Source of the DNA: Myxococcales bacterium
Lineage (GTDB): Bacteria; Myxococcota_A; Polyangia; Fen-1088
DNA length: 64,000 nt
NCBI GenBank assembly: GCA_003142855.1
Contig: PLNW01000166.1
Location: 1 to 64,000, forward strand
Direction: 5' to 3'
Of this stretch, positions 43,225 to 51,165 are shown piece after piece. A program made the position numbers and the translations under genes. A model generated the notes under the pieces. The model saw only the letters and a program-made list of their open reading frames with translations, did not search any database and was not told the DNA's origin. Numbering within the stretch: position 1 is the stretch's first letter; each line of letters begins with the position of its first letter.

Positions 43225-44598
43225 ATGAAGCTCAGCGATTTCGACGGACGAACCTGCGCCGCGCGGCGGTCGCGCTTGGCCATAAAACTGGGACCACAGC
43301 CCGCTTTGATCGCCGCCGGAGCGCCGCGACCACGCACCTCGGCGGGCAATGCCTATCCCTTCCGTGCGGCTAGCCATTTCCTATATCTGTTTGGATTGCA
43401 CCTGCCGCGCGCCTTTGGCCTGTGGACGGGCGAACGCTGGGTTCTGTTTCTCCCTGACCCTGGCGCCGACTTCGCCCTGTGGCACGGACACGCTCCGGGT
43501 CCCTCCGAGCTGAGTGTGGCGCTGGCCTGCCCTGTCGAGTTGCGGCCGGCGTTGGCCGAGGCCGTGGCCGGTCGGGCGGTGGCCACCCTGCCCGCGCTGG
43601 ATCGTGAGACTTGCGCCGAACAAACGGAGTTGTTGGGCCGGCCCATCGCCTACGGCAAGCTGGACGCCCTCGATCACCCGCTGGCCGACGCGCTCATCGA
43701 GATGCGCCTGGTGCATGACCACGCGGCCATTGCAGCCCTACGCAAAGCTGCCGATGCCACTGCGGCGGCGTTCCATGCAGGCATCCGCGCGGTCCGTCCT
43801 GGCATCAGGGAAAGCGTGGTGCGCGCGGCGATGGAAGTGGAGTTCATCCGCCGCAACATGGGCGCATCCTACAACTCCATCGTCACGGTACACGGCGAGG
43901 TTCTGCACAACGAGGAATACCACCACGAGTTGAAATCCGGAGATCTCCTGCTGGTCGACGTAGGCGCTGAAACCTTCGACGGCTGGGCCGGCGACGTCAC
44001 TCGCACCTGGCCGGTGAACGGACGCTTCTCGTCCACACAGCGGGACTTCTACCAGGTGGTTCTGCACGCGCAGCAGAGCGTGATCGCGGCGGTGCGGCCG
44101 GGCGTGCCCTTCCGCGAGCTGCATTTCTTGGCCGGCCGGCTCATGGCCGAGGGTCTGGTCAACCTGGGCGTGCTGCGCGGAGATCCCGCCGAACTGGCGG
44201 CCGATGGCGTGGTGGCGCTCTTCTTCCCGCACGGGCTGGGCCACCTCATCGGGCTCGACGTACACGATCTGGAAGATCTGGGTGACCGCGCCACCTACGC
44301 ACCCGGCCGCACCCGTTCCACCCAGCCGGGACTGCGCACCTTGCGACTCGACCGCGACCTGTGCGCTGGCATGGCCATCACCATCGAACCCGGGTTGTAT
44401 CTGGTCCCGGCGATTCTCGACGATCCGGCGCGCACGGCCTTGGCCGGCGATCGGCTGCGACGCGACCGGCTGGCCGCTTTTGCCGATGTCCGGGGCATTC
44501 GCATCGAAGACGACGTACTGGTGACCAGCGACGGCCACGAGGTGCTCACCTCTGACATTCGCAAGGGCGCCGACGCGATCGAAAAGGAAATGGGCTAG
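43225..44598 (+). CDS. pepP: Xaa-Pro aminopeptidase (M24B)
   Basis: 457 residues from ATG 43225; the open frame upstream runs through clpS and is not used. The N-terminal aminopeptidase-P domain (about 1 to 175) contains NAYPFRAASHFLYLFGLHLP. The catalytic pita-bread domain carries the dinuclear metal ligands: LLVDVGAE, GDVTRTWPVNG, HGLGHLIGLDVHD, TIEPGLYLV and RIEDDVLVT. It removes N-terminal residues before proline. Cytoplasmic. Its stop codon overlaps the convergent Ser/Thr kinase stop codon by 4 bp. Confidence 0.93.
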   Translation: MKLSDFDGRTCAARRSRLAIKLGPQPALIAAGAPRPRTSAGNAYPFRAASHFLYLFGLHLPRAFGLWTGERWVLFLPDPGADFALWHGHAPGPSELSVALACPVELRPALAEAVAGRAVATLPALDRETCAEQTELLGRPIAYGKLDALDHPLADALIEMRLVHDHAAIAALRKAADATAAAFHAGIRAVRPGIRESVVRAAMEVEFIRRNMGASYNSIVTVHGEVLHNEEYHHELKSGDLLLVDVGAETFDGWAGDVTRTWPVNGRFSSTQRDFYQVVLHAQQSVIAAVRPGVPFRELHFLAGRLMAEGLVNLGVLRGDPAELAADGVVALFFPHGLGHLIGLDVHDLEDLGDRATYAPGRTRSTQPGLRTLRLDRDLCAGMAITIEPGLYLVPAILDDPARTALAGDRLRRDRLAAFADVRGIRIEDDVLVTSDGHEVLTSDIRKGADAIEKEMG

Positions 44599-46337
44599 CG
44601 AAGAAACCAGTAGGCCGCGGCGGCGAGACCCAACCCCACGATCGCCGCGACCACCACGCGAACTACGCGGCCGAGTCGCGAAGGAGTCCTGGCCAAGTTC
44701 GGCGACGCGACCGACGGCTTGCCCGGCCGCCGAGAGGGTGCCGCAAGCCGCGGCACGTACTGTCGCTCCTCCACCGGACGCGCAAGACGCCGAACCCGCA
44801 GCTCTTGCGACGGGCCACCGGTCGTCCTGGCTTTGTCCCCGGTCGCGGCATCGGACTTCTCGGCATCGCTCTCCCCTGTCTCCAGATTGACGACCAGAGC
44901 GCTCACCTGACAGGGATCATTCACCGGCTCTTCGATACGCAGCCCGAGGGCGGCACGCAATCCCTCAACCTCCTGCAATCGCTCCGCCGACTTCTGACGT
45001 TCATCGGACAACTCGATAGCCGGAACATCCCTCAGCGTGGAAGTCAGATCCTCGGCGATGGCCGCAGGCTTCTGCTGCTGCGGGGCGCGCCCCGCCGGCT
45101 GGGGCGCCTCGCTAGGCGCAACCAGCGGCGGGCCCAGCCCCGGCCCGACGATGACCGGCGGCGTGTCCGGCGCCGCGACCCGCGCGCCGTCGAGAGCGAC
45201 CAGCTCGCTGGAAACCGGCGTGGTCGACAGCGCACGCGCCAGGTCCATCATCCCGGCGGCGGCCGGGTCCTCGGGAGCGGGCGTCGTGTGGGCGCCCAGC
45301 TTGTCTGCCTTGGCCAGGGCCTCCAAGGCGCGGCAAAACTCTGCCGCATTCTGCGGCCGGCGCTCAGGACGCTTGGCCAGCAGCTTCATGATGAGCGCAC
45401 CCAGCTCGGGGCTCACCACGCCTGGGGCAACCAGGTCGGGCGACCGCGGAACCACCTCGACATGGGCCTGCCAGATGTCGACCGGCGTCGGCCCGTCGAT
45501 GGGGAGCTGGCCCGTCACCGTCTCGTAGAACATCACGCCCAAGGCGTACAGGTCGGACCGCGCATCAACACTGCCGCCGCGGCATTGTTCGGGCGACATG
45601 TAGTGTGGCGTTCCGACGTTCACGCCGATCGCCGTGTGCGGTCCACTCGACGTCTGACTCCCCCCCACCAGCAGCAGCTTGGCCAGGCCAAAGTCCACCA
45701 ACTTCACCTTGGGTGGCCGGTCGACCCCCTGTGGGACGAGGATGACGTTGTCGGGTTTGAGATCGCGATGAATGATGCCGTGGTCGTGTACCGACACCAA
45801 CACCCGTCCCACGTCCATGAACACAGGGTAGGTGTCGAAAGGCGTGAGCCGCCGGTGCGTGCGCAACACGGCGCCCAGGCTCCGGCCATCAAGGAACTCC
45901 ATGACGTAGTACGGCCGCCCGTCGGTGAGCCGGCCGAAGGAGAAGATGTCCACCAAGGCCGGGTGGCGGATGTCGTTCACGGCGCGGGCCTCGAGCACGA
46001 AGCGCCGAATGGCATTGCTGTTCTTGGCCAGTCTGCCTGACAAGACTTTGATCGCGACCTTCTTGCCGATGATGGGATGGACGGCGCTGTACACCGTACC
46101 CATTCCGCCTTCAGCGATGCGGTCCAGGATCTGGTACTCGCCCACCAAGGTTCCAGCCTGCAGCCGAGTGATGGGGGAGCCCTCTGTCGCGTGGAATGAC
46201 CCCGTCGCCCGGGCTACGGCGGGCGGCGTCGGTGTCGCCACGGCAGGCGCGGCCCCGGGATTGGTGGTCAGTTCGGGACAGTCAAAATCAAAGCCGTGGG
46301 CTGGCTTGCCACAGCGAGGGCAGATGTCAGATGCCAT
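44595..46337 (-). CDS. Ser/Thr protein kinase with N-terminal zinc ribbon and C-terminal membrane anchor
   Basis: 580 residues from ATG 46337. An N-terminal zinc-ribbon-like motif (ICPRCGKPAHGFDFDC) is followed by a Pro/Ala linker. The kinase domain spans about 60 to 330, with EGGMGTVY (P-loop), AIKVL (Lys), HRDLKPDN (catalytic loop), DFGLAK and GTPHYMSPEQ. A Pro-rich region of about 230 residues follows, and a single C-terminal membrane helix (VVVAAIVGLGLAAAAYWFL) ends the protein, giving a tail-anchored kinase with almost nothing outside. It is active-looking, as all catalytic residues are present. It lies 101 bp downstream of fabF in the same orientation. Confidence 0.92.
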   Translation of the reverse strand: MASDICPRCGKPAHGFDFDCPELTTNPGAAPAVATPTPPAVARATGSFHATEGSPITRLQAGTLVGEYQILDRIAEGGMGTVYSAVHPIIGKKVAIKVLSGRLAKNSNAIRRFVLEARAVNDIRHPALVDIFSFGRLTDGRPYYVMEFLDGRSLGAVLRTHRRLTPFDTYPVFMDVGRVLVSVHDHGIIHRDLKPDNVILVPQGVDRPPKVKLVDFGLAKLLLVGGSQTSSGPHTAIGVNVGTPHYMSPEQCRGGSVDARSDLYALGVMFYETVTGQLPIDGPTPVDIWQAHVEVVPRSPDLVAPGVVSPELGALIMKLLAKRPERRPQNAAEFCRALEALAKADKLGAHTTPAPEDPAAAGMMDLARALSTTPVSSELVALDGARVAAPDTPPVIVGPGLGPPLVAPSEAPQPAGRAPQQQKPAAIAEDLTSTLRDVPAIELSDERQKSAERLQEVEGLRAALGLRIEEPVNDPCQVSALVVNLETGESDAEKSDAATGDKARTTGGPSQELRVRRLARPVEERQYVPRLAAPSRRPGKPSVASPNLARTPSRLGRVVRVVVAAIVGLGLAAAAYWFLR

Positions 46338-46438
46338 GGAGGCAAAGAGATTGTATCGCGATAGCGCACCCGGCGCTGCGTTTCCGTCGTGCGTGCTCGA
46401 GGCCGCGCCCGCGCCTTCTGACGCGTCCGTGCAAAAGA

Positions 46439-47695
46439 TCAGTCCCCGAGCGCACTGAAGACCAGACAGGCATTGGTGCCCCCAAACCCGAAGCTGTTGC
46501 TCATGGCGTGGCGCAAGCGAGCGTCGCGGGCGGTGTTGGGCACGTAGTCGAGATCGCACGCGGGGTCTGCCGTGGCGTAGTTGATGGTCGGCGGCACCTG
46601 GCCGCGCGCCAAGGCGAGCGCGCAGAACGCCGCCTCGATGCCGCCCGCGGCACCCAGCAGGTGCCCGGTCATGGACTTGGTCGAGCTGACCATCAGCCGG
46701 CGCGCGTGTTCGCCGAACACTTGCTTGATGGCGACGGTCTCGGTGACGTCGTTCAACTTGGTCGAGGTTCCGTGCGCGTTGATGTAGTCGATGTCCGAGG
46801 GAGCCAAGCGCGCGTCCTTGAGAGCCAAGCGCATGCAACGCTGGGCGCCCTCGCCCTCGGGCGCCGGCGCGGTCACGTGGTAGGCGTCGGCGTTGGCGCC
46901 GTACCCGCTCAACTCGGCGTAGCAGTGGGCGCCGCGCCCACGCGCATGTTCCATTTCCTCGAGAACCAGGATGCCTGCGCCCTCGGCGAGAAGAAAGCCG
47001 TCGCGATCCAGGTCAAAGGGCCGCGACGCCTCGGCCGGCGCGTCGTTGCGCGTGGACAAAGCGCGCATGGCGCAGAAGCCACCCACCCCGAGTGGGGTGA
47101 CCACGGCCTCGGTGCCGCCACAGATCATCACGTCCACCTCGTCGCGCTGGATGGCACGGTACGCGTCGCCGATGGCGTTGGCTCCGCTAGAACAGGCCGA
47201 CACCTGGGCGTAACTCGGACCCTTGGCGTTGTACTTCATGCCCAAGTGCCCCGCCGCCAGGTTGATGATGAGCTGGGTTGCAAAGAAAGGCGAGATACCG
47301 TGGCGCGGCCCCTTTTCCATGAAGCTCTTGTGCGTGGTCTCGATGGTGCCAAGCCCGCCCATGCCAGAACCGACGAAGCAGCCCGCTCGCTCGCACAGCT
47401 CGCCCTCGATGGTCAGACCCGCGTCGCTCATGGCCATGGTCCCGGCCGCGAGGGCGTACTGAATAAAGGGATCGGCGGCTGTGGTGCGGACCTCGCGCGC
47501 GCCCATCCAGCGGGTGGGTTCGAAGCCCTTCACCTCGCCTGCGATGCGCGTGGAAAACCGGCTGGTATCGAACCGTGTGATGGGCGCGATGCCAGAACGC
47601 CCTGCCAGGAGCGCCTGCCAGGTTTCCTCGGTGCCGATGCCGACCGGCGTGACCAGACCCACGCCGGTGACGACAACCCTGCGCCGCATCGGCAT
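46439..47695 (-). CDS. fabF: beta-ketoacyl-ACP synthase II
   Basis: 418 residues. Condensing enzyme of fatty acid elongation. The catalytic triad is visible: Cys in VSACSSGANAIGDAY, His in NAHGTSTKLNDVTE and His in TGHLLGAAGGIEA. RVVVTGVGLVTPVGIG opens the protein and SFGFGGTNACLVF closes it, as in FabF. It is 12 bp downstream of acpP in the same operon. The product uses malonyl-ACP carried by that ACP. Confidence 0.97.
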   Translation of the reverse strand: MPMRRRVVVTGVGLVTPVGIGTEETWQALLAGRSGIAPITRFDTSRFSTRIAGEVKGFEPTRWMGAREVRTTAADPFIQYALAAGTMAMSDAGLTIEGELCERAGCFVGSGMGGLGTIETTHKSFMEKGPRHGISPFFATQLIINLAAGHLGMKYNAKGPSYAQVSACSSGANAIGDAYRAIQRDEVDVMICGGTEAVVTPLGVGGFCAMRALSTRNDAPAEASRPFDLDRDGFLLAEGAGILVLEEMEHARGRGAHCYAELSGYGANADAYHVTAPAPEGEGAQRCMRLALKDARLAPSDIDYINAHGTSTKLNDVTETVAIKQVFGEHARRLMVSSTKSMTGHLLGAAGGIEAAFCALALARGQVPPTINYATADPACDLDYVPNTARDARLRHAMSNSFGFGGTNACLVFSALGD

Positions 47696-47707
47696 GGCCA
47701 GTTCGGC

Positions 47708-47950
47708 CTACACCTTCACGCGCCCCTTGACGTAGTTGACCGCGTCACCCACGGTCTTGATCTTCTCGGCATCCTCGTCGGGAATCTCGATCTTGAAGGC
47801 CTCTTCCAGCACCACGACCATCTCGAGACGGTCAATCGAGTCGGCCTTCAGGTCGTCGGAAAACGACGCGCCCATGGTCACCTTGTCGGCTGGGACCTCG
47901 AGCTGCTCGACAATAATCTTCATAACTTTTTCTTCCAGATTCTCTGCCAT
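47708..47950 (-). CDS. acpP: acyl carrier protein
   Basis: 80 residues, acidic four-helix protein. The 4'-phosphopantetheine serine is in LKADSIDRLEMV (usually DSLDxVEL; here Ile and Arg-Leu-Glu-Met replace the common residues, an acceptable variation). EAFKIEIPDEDAEKIKTVGDAVNYV matches ACP helices III and IV. It lies between fabG and fabF, the standard position. Confidence 0.96.
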   Translation of the reverse strand: MAENLEEKVMKIIVEQLEVPADKVTMGASFSDDLKADSIDRLEMVVVLEEAFKIEIPDEDAEKIKTVGDAVNYVKGRVKV

Positions 47951-47999
47951 GGTTCGAGTCCTTCTCCTTGGGTGCGCAAACGCCTTTAGGGGGCGTACG

Positions 48000-48740
48000 T
48001 TACATCAAAAGTCCGCCGTTGACCCGTAGCACCTGCCCTGTGACATACGCGGCCCCCGGACTGACCAGGTATACCACCGCCGCAGCCACATCCTCGGGCG
48101 TTCCGACACGGCCAAGGGGAATCGTCTTGAGAATCTCAGCGCGCCTCTCCGGCGAAAGTCCCGCTCGGGTCATGTCGGTCTCGATGAACCCCGGCGACAC
48201 CGCGTTGACCGTGACCCCGCGCGAGGCGTATTCGCGCGCCCAGGTCTTGGTCAGGCCCAGCATGCCCGCCTTGGCCGCTGCGTACGGCCCCTGCCCGGCC
48301 GAGCCGGTCTCGCCCACCACCGAGGCGATGTTGATGATGCGCCCGCCGCCGGGAGCGTGCATGAGCAAACGCAGGGCCGCACGGGTGCAGTTGAACGCCC
48401 CGCCCAGGTTGACCGCAAGCGCGCGCTGCCAATCCGCATCCTTGGCCCCCAAGGTCAGGGCGTTGACTGCCACGCCCGCGTTGTTCACCAGGATGTGAAC
48501 CCCACCCTCGTTCGAGACGATCTGTCTGAACGCCTGGTTGACCGCCTCGGAGTCGGCCACATCGAAACGTATGAGAACGCCCGCGCTCCCCACAGCCGCA
48601 GCAGCCTCGGCTGCCGCCTCCTCGTTGTGCAGATAGTTCATCACCACCCGAGCGCCGCGCGCCGCTAGCGCCACCGCGATCGCGCGACCGATCCCGCGCG
48701 AGGCTCCGGTTACCACTGCCACCTTGCCTTGCAGGCTCAC
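48000..48740 (-). CDS. fabG: 3-oxoacyl-ACP reductase
   Basis: 246 residues from GTG 48740, which overlaps the plsX stop codon (GTGA). Short-chain dehydrogenase: cofactor motif VVTGASRGIGRAIA, VNNAGVA, catalytic Ser in INIASVVGETGSAGQ, and YAAAKAGM with Tyr and Lys. It reduces 3-oxoacyl-ACP with NADPH. The reading frame stays open upstream through plsX, but that part is a shadow. Operon order plsX-fabG-acpP-fabF. Confidence 0.95.
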   Translation of the reverse strand: MSLQGKVAVVTGASRGIGRAIAVALAARGARVVMNYLHNEEAAAEAAAAVGSAGVLIRFDVADSEAVNQAFRQIVSNEGGVHILVNNAGVAVNALTLGAKDADWQRALAVNLGGAFNCTRAALRLLMHAPGGGRIINIASVVGETGSAGQGPYAAAKAGMLGLTKTWAREYASRGVTVNAVSPGFIETDMTRAGLSPERRAEILKTIPLGRVGTPEDVAAAVVYLVSPGAAYVTGQVLRVNGGLLM

Positions 48741-49825
48741 GCCGCCCCTCCTGCGCCGTCGGCAGGCGCGTCCTCGCGCCACAGATAGGCGTGCTCGGCC
48801 ACAGCCTGCGCCGTCTCTTGCCGTAGCTGAGTGCGAACTAGCTCGCCGGCAGCCAGCACGCCATTCTTGATGGCCCGTGCATCGGAGGATCCGTGGCAGA
48901 TGAGCACGACGCCATCGACTCCGACGAGAGGCGCGCCGCCGGTCTCGGCGTGGTCGCTGCGTCGGCGGAAGCGACGCAACGCTGGCCGCATCAAGAGAGC
49001 CCCCAGCTTTTCCAGCACACTCCCCTGCTCGACCTCCTCCCGGATGGCGTGGGTCAGCCACTCCACCAGGCCCTCGCAGCTCTTGAGCAAGACATTCCCG
49101 GTAAAGCCGTCCGTGACCACCACATCGACCTGTCCCCGAAAAATGTCCCGCCCCTCGACGTAGCCGAGGTAGTCGAAGCCGGCCGGCCGGCCCGAGGTCC
49201 CGGCCCGCGTAAGCAACTGGTGCGCCTCGCGCGTGAGCGCCGTGCCTTTGTGCTCCTCGGCGCCGTTCGACAACAAGCCCACGCGCGGGCGAGCCTTTCG
49301 GTGCAGCAGGCGCGCATATCCCGCACCGAGCACCGAGAACTGGGCCAGTACCGTCGGCCGCACGTCTACGTTCGCCCCCATGTCGAGCAACGCGCATTGG
49401 CCGGTCTGGGTGGGGAACGTGGTCACGATGGCCGGCCGTTCCACCCCGGCGATCCGCCCCAACACCAAGAGTGCACCGGCCATCATCGCGCCCGAGTTGC
49501 CCGCCGAGACTACCGCGTCCACCTCGCCCCTCTGGGCCAGCTCGAAGCACACACGCATCGACGACGCCTTCTTCTGCCGAAAGGCACTGGCGGGCGCCTC
49601 GTCCATGCCCACCACCTCGGCAGCGTGGCGAACCTGGATGCGTCCCGCGCGAGCGTCCGAGCCCATCTCGTCGAGCACACGCCGGACGCGAGTCTCGTCG
49701 CCGACCAGCACGACGTCGATTTCAGGACTGGTCAGGGCCGCCAAGGCGCCCTCAACCTCGACGCGCGGAGCGCCCTCAGCCCCCATCGCGTCCACGGCCA
49801 CGCTAACCCGAGCCGGATCGGTCAT
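48737..49825 (-). CDS. plsX: phosphate acyltransferase PlsX
   Basis: 362 residues. It converts acyl-ACP to acyl-phosphate for phospholipid synthesis. Typical segments are VSVAVDAMGAEGAP, VVSAGNSGAMMAGALLVLGR, LLDMGANVDVRP, GLLSNGAEEHKGTALTREAH, VVVTDGFTGNVLLKSCEG and VVLICHGSSDARAIKNGV. It follows rpmF and yceD, the common bacterial order. Acts at the inner face of the membrane. Confidence 0.96.
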   Translation of the reverse strand: MTDPARVSVAVDAMGAEGAPRVEVEGALAALTSPEIDVVLVGDETRVRRVLDEMGSDARAGRIQVRHAAEVVGMDEAPASAFRQKKASSMRVCFELAQRGEVDAVVSAGNSGAMMAGALLVLGRIAGVERPAIVTTFPTQTGQCALLDMGANVDVRPTVLAQFSVLGAGYARLLHRKARPRVGLLSNGAEEHKGTALTREAHQLLTRAGTSGRPAGFDYLGYVEGRDIFRGQVDVVVTDGFTGNVLLKSCEGLVEWLTHAIREEVEQGSVLEKLGALLMRPALRRFRRRSDHAETGGAPLVGVDGVVLICHGSSDARAIKNGVLAAGELVRTQLRQETAQAVAEHAYLWREDAPADGAGGAA

Positions 49826-49864
49826 GGGACGGAATTCCGCCTCAAGCAGTCGACGCGCCTTGGA

Positions 49865-50059
49865 CTAGGTCTGCTCGTCCTGAGACTTCGCGATGACCAT
49901 GCGGTCTTTGTAGTAGCCGCACGCCGCACAAACCCGGTGAGGGAGCCGCGCCTCGCCACAACGCGGACAAGGAGCGAAGTGGGGAATCGGCTGCTTCATC
50001 ACCTGTGCCCGGCGGATTGCCGAACGGGATTTGGATTGTCGTCTCTTGGGAACTGCCAT
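49865..50059 (-). CDS. rpmF: ribosomal protein L32
   Basis: 64 residues. The start AVPKRRQSKSRSAIRRAQ is diagnostic of L32. The zinc site is intact with four cysteines (CPRCG and CAACG), so this is the zinc-binding form. It sits between yceD and plsX as in many bacteria, 24 bp after yceD. The tail is short and polar. Confidence 0.97.
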   Translation of the reverse strand: MAVPKRRQSKSRSAIRRAQVMKQPIPHFAPCPRCGEARLPHRVCAACGYYKDRMVIAKSQDEQT

Positions 50060-50083
50060 GGTCGCATCTCCTATCGAAAATCG

Positions 50084-50605
50084 TTACAACTTCACTCTTG
50101 CCAGCGCCGCAAGCTTGCCACCGCCCACCGGGTGTTGGGCGCAGTGGCAGGGTGTCAGGTTCCGATTGGCGCCGCAAGTAGGACAAATGCCGGCGCAATC
50201 TTCCCGGCACAACGGCCCCATCGGCAGGGCCAGCAGCAATTCGTCCCGAATCTCCGGGCCCACGTCGATTACGCCATCCTGGAAGGTGATGACGTCCTCG
50301 GCACCATCCTCATCATCCTCCTCGCCCGTGGACTCGTCGCCCTCGACAAAAGTGAGCATCACAGGCACGTCGAGCGCCAGGGTAGCCGGCTCCAGACAAC
50401 GAACGCACTGGGTAAGCAATCCACCGCGAAGAGCGCCGCGTAGAAGGTACTCGTCCCCCGCCTGCTCTAGGTGGCCGTCCAGAACGATGCCCCCTTCGGC
50501 CGATCGCGCATCCACGTCTGGGCACTCTGCCTTGAGCCAGGCCTCGGTCACTGCCACGTGAATGTCCAGGCCCTCGTCGCCGATATCCTTTGTCTTGTAA
50601 CGCAT
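50084..50605 (-). CDS. YceD/DUF177 family protein
   Basis: 173 residues. The DUF177 pattern is clear: LRGALRGGLLTQCVRCLEPA with the Cys pair, an acidic EGDESTGEEDDEDG segment, DVGPEIRDELLLALPMGPLC, and the C-terminal CAGICPTCG zinc-like cysteines. YceD is found next to rpmF throughout bacteria and is linked to rRNA maturation (23S in plants and E. coli). First gene of the yceD-rpmF-plsX-fabG-acpP-fabF operon as far as can be seen. Confidence 0.9.
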   Translation of the reverse strand: MRYKTKDIGDEGLDIHVAVTEAWLKAECPDVDARSAEGGIVLDGHLEQAGDEYLLRGALRGGLLTQCVRCLEPATLALDVPVMLTFVEGDESTGEEDDEDGAEDVITFQDGVIDVGPEIRDELLLALPMGPLCREDCAGICPTCGANRNLTPCHCAQHPVGGGKLAALARVKL

Positions 50606-50734
50606 GGCAGGTGCGAGGCGCGAGCCCCGTGCTTGGAAAGGGCGTAACTATAGGGGGCGCCGGCCGGGCGTCAAGCCCGCCAAGACCCTCCACACCCACA
50701 CCCTCGGCCCGGGAACCCGGTGGGACAGTGGGTG

Positions 50735-51112
50735 TCAATCGTAGCAGTGGCCTTCATTCCCGTGACTGGTGACCATGCATGCGCAGTCGTGTTGAGGAAA
50801 TTCCCGGCACCTTCCAATCTTGTCTCCTTCGCATTCGCTGGAGCCAGCCCGTGGTGCGTAGTCGGTCGCGCAGAACCCGTCCTCGCATTCCGCGCCATCC
50901 GTACAGGGACATCCATACGGCTTCAATTCACCAGTGCACTCGTCCCCGGGAACCGATGTGTCAGGCGAGGCCGCGTCTGTCGGGCTGGTGGGTCCTCCCA
51001 TGCCTCCACTGCCACCAAGCGAACTGGAATCTTGCGTCCCCGGCAGAAGCTCGGATCGACCGCACGCAGCAAGCATGAAGGCGATGAGCAAGGATGACGA
51101 CCGCAGTCCCAT
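50735..51112 (-). CDS. cysteine-rich lipoprotein
   Basis: 125 residues from ATG 51112, giving a lipoprotein signal (MGLRSSSLLIAFMLAAC). A Ser/Gly/Pro-rich linker of about 40 residues is followed by a disulfide-rich domain with about eight cysteines (ECTGELKPYGCPCTDGAEC, DGFCATDY, CREFPQHDCACM), resembling small EGF- or TIL-like extracellular domains. It follows mlaD by 53 bp in the same orientation and may be the last gene of the mla operon; function unknown. Confidence 0.6.
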   Translation of the reverse strand: MGLRSSSLLIAFMLAACGRSELLPGTQDSSSLGGSGGMGGPTSPTDAASPDTSVPGDECTGELKPYGCPCTDGAECEDGFCATDYAPRAGSSECEGDKIGRCREFPQHDCACMVTSHGNEGHCYD

Positions 51113-51165
51113 CTTCCATTCCCCCTCACAAGGGCGAGGATCAACTGTTCTCCTCTTCCGGTCCA

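Noticed and set aside
46196..47989. 597-residue plus-strand reading frame
   Set aside because: Runs opposite fabF and acpP; no domain, His/Gly/Arg-rich composition of a shadow frame.
48741..49550. N-terminal extension of fabG upstream of 48740
   Set aside because: Lies inside plsX in another frame; the GTG at 48740 fits the family start and the GTGA overlap.
48893..50443. 516-residue plus-strand reading frame
   Set aside because: Opposite plsX, rpmF and yceD, all of which are securely identified.
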